A stretch of DNA of 64,000 bases from Petaurus breviceps papuanus (taxonomy: Eukaryota > Chordata > Mammalia > Diprotodontia > Petauridae). Below, in pieces: positions 50,147 through 62,100 of this stretch. Position numbers and translations under genes: made by a program. Below the pieces are notes generated by a model that searched no databases, was not told the origin of the DNA, and saw nothing but the letters and a program-made list of their open reading frames with translations. The DNA lies in NCBI GenBank assembly GCA_028583685.1, contig JAMXIF010001253.1, positions 74,946,073-75,010,072 of the forward strand, in the 5' to 3' direction. How positions within the stretch are numbered: position 1 is the first letter of the stretch; every line of letters begins with the position of its first letter.

Positions 50147-53100
50147 CTGGTGCTTTTGGGCCATCTAGTCACCCCAATTTAAAAACATTGGTATGTGGTG
50201 ACTACAGTTTCTTATACCAAAGGGATTTAGGCATTATGGGAATGAATATATAAATGATATCCCTTTATCTTTTTTTGTTTCAAGCTTTGTCTTTGAATAG
50301 TTTTTCCTGGTTGATAACAAAATATTACTCCAGCCAACAAAAATGCTTGAACTTCACTAAGATAGTGAGTTACAGGGGGAAAGTAATAAAGACCAAAAAA
50401 TAGAAATTTTTTTTTTGGAGGGCAGTTGGGGTTAAGTGACTTGCCCAACTTTTGCTAGCAAGTGTTAAGTGCCTGAGGCCTGATATGAACTCAGGCCCTC
50501 CTGACTTCAGAGCCTGTGCTCTGCTTACTCTGCCACCTAGCTGCCCTGAAAAAATAGATTTCTTATGGATCTGATATGATATCTTAGCATTTTATCCAGT
50601 GGTGGATGAATCTTTTGTGTCTATATTTGGAATTTTAGAATGATAAAGAATGCATTCCTAACCTGGGCAGGAGTCTGTGAACTACAGTAAGAAAAAAATT
50701 TATTTGAAAATAATTGACTTCTTTTTGTAATACTATATATTTTACATGTGTTTTAAAACATTTTGAGAAGTCTATAGCTTTTACTAAATTCTTTAAGGGG
50801 TCTATGACACAAAAAATTAAGAAACTACTACTCTATGAGGATTTAATAGTAAATCAGATTGACTTGTTTGAATTTATTACCATGAGTGTAATTAAGCTAT
50901 GTCACTGGTTTAGAATATAGTATTGAAATAATTTAAAAGTATAATATAGAATAGTGAAAATAGCAATTTTAGGCAAAACTAACATTTTACAATTTTTTGA
51001 AATATGGATCTTTTTTTAAACAACAGACAGAAAATTCACAATTAGATACAAAGATAAGTGGTATAGAAATACAATCTCATGGAAAACAAGATTTTTTATC
51101 ATTATGTGAGAGGAATCTAAAAGGAAAAGATCTAAAATCACCATCTAAGGTAAGGTACTTTGAAGTGGATTTAATAGACCCCTTTAAAAGTTGGTCAGAT
51201 TTTTTTGTTCTTGGGAAATAAATCTTAGGAGTTGCACAGGCTTGAAGGCAGCAGTTGTCTTGACATAGGGATCAAAGAGGACTACAGAAGTTACGGCAAA
51301 GAAAAAGTGTTGGGAAAAAAAGAATAAAAATGCAGAGTTGTCTATTGTTAATTTAGTGATTGTTCTCCAGATAGCCTTAAAGATGTATCAGTTATTGTTA
51401 AGGTGTTTTCAGTCGTGTCTGACTTTATGACCCTGTTTGATTTTCTTGGCAAAGATACTGAAGTGGTTTGCCATTTCCTTTTCCAGTTTATTTTATAGAT
51501 GAGGAACTGAGACAGGGTTAAGTGACTTGCATAGGATGACACAGCTAGTATGTCTGAGGCTGAATTTGAACTGAGATCTTCCTGACTTAAGGCTCCACAC
51601 ATTCCACTCTGCCACCTAACTGCCCCGAAGATGTTTCAGTAATTATTTTCATTATATATAATGTGAACCATGATAGAAAATATTTGGAACTGACATTTTC
51701 TCATTACACATTTTGAGGAGAATTAAATTTTAGCCATAACAATGAGCACATTTTTTTTAAAAATTGAAAAGGCAGGTAAATTACCAGCAGATCCATTTAT
51801 AATGCTTATGTTTACAAATATGTTTGCTTGGAAAGGCTTCTATTCTTTGGTTGTCTTTAAGGGACTGTTTCTCTTCTTTTTACATAACAAATTTGACAGT
51901 ATAGACTAAAGAATGCTTAATCTAGTTAAAGCAGCTTTATTTTAAAAAACGTAAAATGGAGGGCTGAAAGAGAACAAATCTAAGAATAAGAATAGAACTT
52001 GAGCCTACTTCTGGGGCTCCAGGCCTAAGCTGTTTGTAATTCAAGAACTTGTATTGTTTTTTATGTTATATTTTGGTTACATTGATGACATCCCTGCACT
52101 TTTGGGCCCTGGTCCTCTCTGTTGCTTCTGTTGAAGCAGAGTGAAAATGTTTCTTCTACGAAAATCTCATTGTTGTACATAAAAGTTGCCAAGCAGCTGT
52201 AGCAACTTTTGCTTTTGCTTACCAGTTTTCCTAGTTGGTGCTGAAATTCTTGGCACGTTTCATAATCCTATATTACCGTTTTTGAACAATTTTGTTTGTT
52301 TTTGTAGACTTGAGAAATATCTTTAGCCACATGAGGTAGGTAAACATAGATTTCAAACATCTTATTGTGGTCTAAAATAAGTAGCAAAAGAGTAAGATAC
52401 TTAAATAGGGAAAACATTTAATTTCTTTCCCCCTCCCCCCCCTGAATTCATTTATTTATTTTAGTTTTCAACATTCATTTCCACAAGATTTTGAGTTCCA
52501 AATTTTCTCCCTGTCTCTCCCCTACCCTCCACCCCAAAATGGCAAGCATACTGATATTTCTCCCAGTTCACCCTCTCATGTATCTCCCCCATCCTTCCCT
52601 TTACCCCTTACTTTCTTGTAGGGCAAGATGGCTTTCTATACTCCATTGTCTGTATATCTTATTTCCCAGTTACATGTAACAACAATTTTTTAACATTTGT
52701 TTTTAAAACTTTGAGTTCCAGATTCTCTCCCTTCTTCCCTCCTCACCCATTCCCACTGGGAAGACAAGCAATTCAATATAGGTTATAAATGTGTAGGAAA
52801 ACATTTAATTTCTAAATTGTATTATATTTCTAGTAGAATAAGTGAGTGATCTTGAAATAGAAAAAAATTTTAAAACCTGAAAATTAATTATTACATACTT
52901 CAATTTTTTTTGTAGATGAAACTTGAATTTTTGTCTCCTAAATTGAAAAAGGATATCACTTTGGAAGATTGTTCATCTGTTGATTTTGTGTTTATACCTC
53001 CCAATGAGAAAGAAACAAAGGAAAGAATTCTAACTGAACATCAGAAAGAAGTACTTAGAACAAAGAGGTTTGTAAACTTAATTAACATTATTGGCCATGT

Positions 53101-56100
53101 AAAATGAATTCTATTTGAAGCCTATTTTTTTTTTGGTGTTAGAAAACCTTTTTATGTTAAAACTAACCAAAGACTATACTGTAGTTGGCAATATGGTACA
53201 TAATAATGTAACAGATTTTTGGCTTGTTAGCTTGCCTATAGAAGGAAAGAAAATCTGTACTTCTTGACATTTCTTTGCAAAGTTTAATATGTAATATTCT
53301 TCATTTAATTATAAAATGATTTGCTTTACAGAATTGATATTCCTACTCTGTACAATAATCTGGATGTATCACAAGATAGTTTTTCTTACCATACTCAAGA
53401 AGAAACTATGTAAGTAATCGAAGATCTAATAAGCCTTCCATTAAAACCTTTTCTGATTTCTCAAGTATTAGGGGGGAAAAAACAACAAAAATGTAACTTG
53501 CATATTTATTTACTATAGGGAAAATCCAAGTTTAACTGAAGAACCGAAGGAAGAATCAAAGATTATCATGAAGGTATAACTGATTTATTTTGGAGAATTC
53601 AGAAGTTCTCCATTAATGTTTGTCTTGGTATTTCCTTTATTCCAAGATAGATAGTATAGTCTTTGTTTAATGCTATTATAGGAGCTATAGCCATGATTCT
53701 AGGTGTTTATTAGATCTAAAACCAACTGCCACTTAGTGGGTTGTTTTCTATAGTTCATAGAATAGAAGTAAAATGAAACAGAACATATAATAATAGCATA
53801 TTGTTGCCATGTATTAGTAATAGTAGCATGACTTTATAGTTTTGTAATACTTCTTATATTCCTATGAAACCAGTTATGCAAATATTTTCATCATCTCCCA
53901 AATAATAAAAAATTTAGGTAGATAGAAGATGACTTAGCAACATTTGAGTTAATAAGTGATAGCTAATTTTATAATACTTATGATGTTAAATGTTTTCTGT
54001 ATAAATTAAGGTTTTGGGCAAAACCATAATTTTCATAATTTAAATTTTATTTTCTGTACAGGAAGAAGAGAATATTGATGCAAAGACCAGCACTGAAGAT
54101 ATAGTAGATAGTAGTATTGAGAAGCATCCTGAAAAACCCTCTCTCCTGAAACATGAGGTGCAAAGTTGCCATGAAAAGAATAATATATTATTAAATATAA
54201 AGAAGCACATTGAAAAAAATTCTTCTAAAATTGTTTCAAAAGAGCCTTCAGGAGAAAACACATGCATCAGTGAAAATACTTTGAATACCAGTAATAGCTC
54301 AGTTTCTAGTGGACCTGTAAGCCGAAGACAGTCTTTTATTACTTTGGAAAAATTTGATACATCAGAAAACAGACCTTTTAGTCCTTCTATCTTGAACACT
54401 GTATCAGGAGCTGTTTCAGTGTCAGAGAACCAAGAAAATATGGATATAGCGAGTACCTCAGTGAAAATAAAGACCAAAGAAAAAAGTATTTCAAAACCTG
54501 ATAGAGAAAAAATCACGAGTGGAACCAAAAAAACAGTTCGAAGGTCAAATAAAATAGAACATACAGGAAGTAAAAGACCTAAGCTGTTAAAATCAGAACA
54601 AGAAAAAAATGCTCAAGAATCTGGTGGTTCTATAATGCCTATAGAAAATAAGTTGACTGATTCACTGGATCAAACAGAGGATACTTCCCAGGATGTTCTT
54701 CCTCAAGTTAAAGTATTGGAATGTGAAGAAGTAAAGTTTCAACATCCAGTAGAAAGTCTTGAAGTGGTAGAAAGCGTTACAGAAGGAAATGATTTAGGAA
54801 ATAATTTGGAATCCAAAGAAAATACACCTCCAGAGGTAATACCCACATCAGACCAAATATCTAATGATGAGAGTCATATGCAGGTATCATCTAATCAAAA
54901 AACACTTAGAAGGTCTTCAAGACGACGCTCAGATATAGAATGTACTCCAGATAAACAAGATAAAGAAAATAGTCAAGAAAAAAAGGAAAGGCGAAAGGAA
55001 GAGGAGAGGTCTGTTCAGAAGAAGCTGTCGCAAATAAAAGACGATGTATCACAAAAACAGAAACCGGTATCTGAAAAAAATATAGGTGAACAAGAACATT
55101 TAAGTAAGAAAGCAAACAATTTATTTGAGAAATCTTTAGAACAAACTAACATTGAAATGAACAAATTAAAACCTGAATTTGAGAGTATTAAGTCAAATGT
55201 TGATGATTTGCAAGATTGTAGTTCAGATAAATCTTCACAGACACCATTAAGAGGACGAACAAGGTATCAGACAAGGAGAGCATCCCAAGGTTTGCTTTCT
55301 AGTATTGAAAACTCTGAATCTGATAGTTCAGAGACTAAAGAAGAAATTTCCAATAAGAAAAAATCTGGAAAATGGAAAAACAAGGGTAGTAGTCTTGAAA
55401 ATGAAAACACTGAGGGAAAAATAGGAAGTAAGGACTATCTATGCTCTGAAACTAAAAATGTCAGTGAAACAAGTTCTGAATTAGACATGGAGATAAGATT
55501 GTCGTCTCATACTGCCATTATGAACAATGAACAGAACAATTCACTTGTTAATGATTCTGTAGTATCTATAGACCCATCAGAAGTTTCTAGTGATACAGAG
55601 AACACAAATGAGGAGAAAAGTAAAACTAGCACATTTGCAGAAGATTCTGGTACAAACTCTTGTGTGCCAGAGTTAACTTTAAGGACTAGAAGTGTAAACA
55701 AAAAACTTCACAAACAAGATTCTGTGGACACTACTGCTATTTCTCCAGGGGGAGATATATCAGATACCTCTTTGCTTTTCGAAAAACCCCTGCAGGCAAT
55801 TGAATGTCTTCACAAAAGAAGTAGGAGGGTGAGAAGATCCAAGAGCTGTGATTGTTGTGGAGAAAAGTCAATTTCATTAAATAACACAGACAATTATGCA
55901 AAAATGGATGAGCCGCAAAAGCTAGGTTTGCAGGCCACTGAATCTCCTTTGGAAACTTCTTATGTGGGCACAAACTTAGAAGTAAAACCTTTAAAGGAAT
56001 CCTCTACTCCTGTTGTACCATTACTTCATAAGAAAGAGACTGAGGCTTTGAATGATTCAATGACTGTATCAGAAAATGAATTGAAAGAAAATTCTGATTT

Positions 56101-59100
56101 TGAGGATCATCCCTCCCTGGAAAGAGAAAACTTTGAAAACAAAACTTGTGTCATTATTAATAATGAAACAGACCTTGTAGTGCAAGAACCATCTGATCAG
56201 GCAAATAAAATGATCGATTCTGGTCTACCAATTGATAATTTTCAAGATTCTTTGGAACAGAAACCTGTTCTAGAGGTGAGCAGAGAACAACCAGTAACTT
56301 CATTAGAAGAGAAAATAAGTCAGCATATAGAAATAAAGAATGCTGATGATGGAAATAATATACTTGAAGTAAAGGTAGAATCTGATCCTGAAGCAGAAAT
56401 AAAGCATGACACTGTTGTTATGGCTGAAATAGACAAGTTTAAGTTTGGTGCTGAATTGGATGTCCCTGAGGTGAGGATGGAGGTTGACACACCTGAGCAA
56501 AGTGCCATGGCAAACAGAGGAACCACTGAGCCTGAGGCTGGAGCAGATATTGCCCAAGACAGAACATTTGCTGATACCAAGGCTGGTAATGCCCAGGCCA
56601 TAGCACTTGAGGCAAGTACTGATACTGATGTGTTAGAGTCACCTGAAAAAATGAATACTGTAAAAGCAAAAACAGAATCTGGCATACCAGAAAAGGTAAA
56701 AGCAGACATTGATGACACTGAAGAAACTAAGTTAGATCAAGGTCATGTTGAGGCAGAAGAAATCAAGGATGAAATTTTAGAGCAAATTCAGGGTACCTCA
56801 GAGCAAGTGGAGGAACCGTCAAAGATACTTGCAAATGTTTCTGAGCTGTTAGCAGAAGAAAGTAATGTGTCTCCTCAGAAGTTAAGGGGAATAGACACTC
56901 AATCTGAAAATGATAGCCCAGGTGGAGTGCACACACGCTGCATATGGTCTCCTTTGGCTTCTCCCTCTACCAGCATTTTGAAGAGAGGAATAAAAAGACA
57001 ACAAGAAGATGAGGCCCCATCACCTCTTAATAAGGTAGGCAGTAAAAACTGATTTTTATTGGGTACACGTGTGTAGGTATACATGTATTACTGGAATATA
57101 TCTCCATAATTTCTTCCACTATGCATAGGATTATGGGATTTTTACCTGTAAGGAACTTCAGTTACCTAGTTCAACCTCACTCTATTGAGGGTGTCCTGTC
57201 ACAAGACAGTGTGATGATAAACATTCTCTAGCCTATCAGTATTTTTCTAAAAACACAGTGCCCAGAACTGAACCTAGTACTCCAGATGAGGTTTGACTGC
57301 AGAGTACAGTAGACCTATCACCTCCCTGTTTCTTCAAGCTATACTTTTTTAATGCAGATGGATTTTCTTACTTGCTATACATAGCAGCACCACTAATTGC
57401 ACTTACATGTACTTGGACACCCAGGTGTCTTTTCAGAGCATCTGCTGTCTAGCCTTAATTTTTTTTTTAACCCAAGTGTAAGCTTTCACTTTTTCCTCTT
57501 TAATAAATTTCCATTTTTAATAAATTCAGCCCAGTGCTCTAGCCTGTCAAGATCCTTTTAGATCCTGATTCTGTCATCCATTGTTAACTTTCTTTCCCAT
57601 TGTTCCATCATTTGCACCTTTGATGAACCTTCACCCAAATTATTGATAAAAATTTTAAGTAGTGCAAGACCAAGCACAGATTCTGAGTTGTCCATTAGAT
57701 ATGTCCTGTTACGAGACTTTCAGTACCTTAACAGTTACTCTCTAAGGCTGGTAATCTAATTAGTTCTGGGCCCAGCTGGTTGTATTAACGCCTAAATCCA
57801 TTTATCTCCATCTTTTCCACAATAATATTGTCAAAATTCCCCATTTAATAAGCATTGCTGGTAAAACTGGAGAGGAAGCTAGCAGAAGAAAAAAAGGTTT
57901 AGACCAACATCTTATGATGTGTCCACAATAAACACGACGGGTCCATGACTTTATTAAAGCTTATGTGAAACATGAGAATGAGGTCAGGTATATTTCATAA
58001 CTCTGTTTTCATTATCCTTTTAAATTTTTTTATCCTGAACTTAAACACCCACAAAAGAGCATTTCCCTGTATATGATAGACAATAGTTGTTTGTATGAAA
58101 GCACATCTCTCCATTTCATACCGTCTTCCTTTTTTGAAAAAGTACATAATAAATTCTACATGTTACTTTCAGAAATATCCTACTTACCTGTGGTTCCTTC
58201 AGAGTGTAGGTTCTCTTCTGTGCATTTTTTAAAAAGGATGTTTGTTTCAGTGTCCTTTTTGGCACCATCATTGCTCGTTTCAATCTCCTGTATACCTCAG
58301 ATAACATACTTTTCTTCCATGAAGATTTGTCTACCATCAAGAATTTACCTTGTGGGAGCTGCCAGGTGGCTCAGCAAGTAAGAGCACCAGCCCCGTGTTG
58401 GGATGACCTGGGGATCGAATCTGGGCTCAGATACTTAGCACCACACCCAGAAATAACTGGCCTTGTAACCTTGAGCAAATTACTTAACCCCAATTGCTAA
58501 AAAAAAAAAAAAGAAAAAGAAAAAAAAAGAATTTCCCTTGTCCTAGTTGCAGAAACAAATCTCCATCTAAGTGGGAGTGGCAGAGGAAGAGAAATCATGA
58601 ATAATTAAGATGGCAAAAGCTGCATTCTTTTCTCTTGAGAACTACTAGACTTTGAAGCTAGGATGTTCTGCTTATGTACAAGGTTCCTAGTTGCACAAGC
58701 AGTTTCCCAGTCTAATGTAGACTGGCTGACCCCTGTCTTGACTCCCCAAGTACACACAGGGAGTCCAGCTTGGAAGTGCTAACAATGAATAATGTTAGCG
58801 GGGTGGGGGGAAGGGAAGGAGAGTATACTTCAAACTTGACAAGTTCAGAGCCTCTTGCATGCTCAGGGTCCATGTTTCTGGAAAATATGGCAATTCAGAA
58901 AGCAAGTTCAGAGGATCCCTTTAACACAACTAATACCATGTAACAGTTGAGTTTATAACACTTTCAGTATACTCATTGTGTGTTATAGTTATCTGTTAGA
59001 GTATTTTTATTATCATCTTTATCTTGTAATTAACCTCAACGGAAGAAGTCATGCCTTACCTAAATTTACACTATTACAAGTCAGATCACGTCATTTCATT

Positions 59101-62100
59101 GCTCAATGACTATTTTTCAAAGTGTATTTATTTTTCCCCTTCATTACTCTGTTACCCAACCAACTGGTCTCTGTTTTTTCATGGGTGTTTTTCTTGCCTA
59201 GAAGATGCACTCCTTCCTCACTTCTCTCTTAAAATCTCTCATTTCATTCATACTGCTAGTGGCACATTTCATGGGAAACATTTCTTAATTTCTTTTTCCC
59301 CTCCAAGATATTAATGTCCTTCCCACCCCCCAAAAAAGAGGACAAAAACAAACTTTTTTGGGTATATATTTAAATATGTACATGTTTTGCCAAGAAGGAG
59401 AGCACCTGTCATAGTACCTGGTATATAGTGGGCACTTATTAAAATGATTGTTGATAGTATTTAGAAAAGTGCTTTTCTACACATTTGCCACTTAATAATT
59501 ATTGGGGTGTTTATTTCTTCTATAAAATGATGAAGTTATCTTTAGGTGGTCTCTTAAGGTTCTTTCCAAATATAAATTCCCTAAACCCCAAATTATGCAG
59601 CCAGTTAGTTATACTGCTAGTATCCTGAAATGAGAGATTAGCCTGGCACTAATGTAATATAAGTTAGGTGTCCCTCTGACCAACTACTTTTCCATGTCAT
59701 TTATTGTGAATCACTTTGGATTCTGAAAGTGTAGATGATGCTAGAAAAACTAAAATGTGAGAATTGGGCCTGTTTGCCTTGAGTCTTGTAAAACTAATTA
59801 AAATGGCCTACTTGTAATCGCCATACTAAGAAACACAGAAAAAGCTATGTTATAGCAATAATAGACAAAATTTTAAGAAGCAACCAAAAATAAAACCCAC
59901 TATTACCTCTGATGTCTATACAAATGCACAGTTACAGAGTAAGATGAACAAAAGTTAACAGAAAAGGACAAATTTGATATGGCTTGGGGGAAGAGATATA
60001 GGACACAAATGGAGCAGTTGGGAGGAGGTTGCAGACTTATTTTATATATTAAGATAAACTTCCAGAACCGGAAAACCGTGACAGCATTTAGGTGAAAAAA
60101 TGAGCACAATTAGTATTGTTAGACATTTACTAAAGGCACTTGGTCAGAAAGTGGAAATAGGTATGACTAGATGTAGGGCATACCTGAGAGGCTCTATAAT
60201 CTTACTAGAGAAATGAAAACATTTTAGATTTTGTTAAGACAGTCCTTATACCTATATTCTTTTTCCCCAAGGCTGGGAATAGTATAGATAATTAGCTATA
60301 AGGGAAATGGAAGACCCTGAAAGTAATCATAGATTGGTAGTTAAGAGGGACCATAAAATTAAACTGTGTAACCTCCTAAGGCCCAAAGAGATTTGATGGC
60401 CCAGGTCATGACTTAGCTTTATCAGGGGAAGTCTTACAGCAATCAATAGGCCAAAATAACTTATTTATATCAGAAATATTGGTATGAATTAGACTCTAAT
60501 ATGAAAAAGGGAACTTTTCATTTCAGTTGGGTAGTTAAGACCCCCAATTTATAAATGCAGATAAATCTTGCTACTCACTGCTCAAATAAAAATTTGAGCA
60601 AGTAAAGCCTCCTTGTGTGGAATTCTACACTTAATGATGAGTTATCATCTCTAAAAGAAAGGATGTAATATGTTTGTAGGGAGTTCTTTTTATGGTTTGC
60701 CCTCTCTAGTTTCTAATTTAATCACCAGCAAATTGTTTAATTTCAGAGGTCTCTGAAAAATAGCCACCAGCAGATCCATTAGCTTAAGTATGAAATAATC
60801 TCTTGGATCCAGTATGCTTCTCTATGTAGCATGAATATTATATGATTTCTTAACCACTGATATTTATCAGTACTGGTTATGGAAGCAATTGCCATTTGGT
60901 ACTGATGAAATAAACTAGTCATTTATTGACCTTGGCCAGGGGCAGGGGAGAGATTTCAAAAATTAACATTATGGGGTTAATTAGAATGAAATTTTATCAG
61001 GTAACTATTTCTTTTAGGTTCGAAGAGTTTCATTTGCAGATCCAATTTACCAGGAAGGTTTGGCAGATGATATTGATAGGAGAAGCCCAGTTATTAGATC
61101 ACATTCTTCCTATTCTTCAAATAATTCTTCAACAGCTAAAAGTCTTAAAAGTTCCCCTACTGCACAGTCCAAGGTAAGCCATCAGTTTCTGTCAAATACA
61201 TATCAAAGTATTCTTTCTTTGGGTTTAATATAAATGTACCTACCTACCTGTGAAAAAATGAGCTATCTTTTGAGTTGCAGGATTTTTTAAAATATGGTAA
61301 GTTAAAAATCAGTGTTCACTGAATTGTTCTGAATTAGATTAAACCTTATTATCTAATTTTTCATAAGGGCATTGAATATTTTGTAAAATACTTATTTTAA
61401 ACTTTACAAATTGAATTCTCTAGTTATTTAGGGTTCTGAGTGAGTTTTTCTCCTTTTTTTCTATCTAGCATAATACCACTCCAACCAAAGGATTTCTGTC
61501 CCCAGGATCACGTAGCCCTAAATTTAAGAGCTCAAAGAAGTGCTTAGTAAGACTTCTTTAGTTTTCATTTAACTTTATATGTTTGTTTTCAGTAATGTAA
61601 TCCTTATTTAACAATTTATCTAATTGTTTAGATTGCTGAAATGACCAAAGAATTCCCTCAGTGTTCTAATGAAAGTATATACCCAGCCTTGGTGAGCTGT
61701 GGAGCACCTGTTGACATTATTTTACCTCAGATTACTTCAAACATGTGGTAAGTGGTCTCAACTGTAGAATCAAAGTCACCAGTAATAGTTAAAGTTAACA
61801 TAGATTGAAAACAAAAACACACTAGGGGAAATATGGCTAGGTATAAAGAGTTGGAGATTTTAGTGGACTCATACAGGTCAATATGAGTCAACAGAAAATT
61901 AAAAACCCTTCTATATAGACTAGCGTTTGGAAATGTGTTCATTTTGTTGTTTGTTACTGTTTCAGTCATTTCCAACTCTTCTTGAACCCATTTGGGGTTT
62001 TCTTGGCAAAGATACTGGAATGGTTTGGCATTTCTTTCTCTCATTTTCACATATCAGGAAAGTGAGGCAAACAGGGTTTAAAGTGACTTGCCCAGGGTCA

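Larger units (their letters stand above)
57035..61017 (+). other. RIF1: RIF1 intron 30
   Basis: A 4.0-kb intron with a CR1/L3-like remnant, a family X copy, a type 2 SINE and an L2-like fragment. The stretch 59,500-60,900 shows nothing I can name. Confidence 0.75.

Noticed and set aside
54040-54528. A 162-codon minus frame opposite the start of exon 30 (and other antisense frames up to 56,718)
   Set aside because: These are shadows of the RIF1 coding strand and have no splice or homology support.
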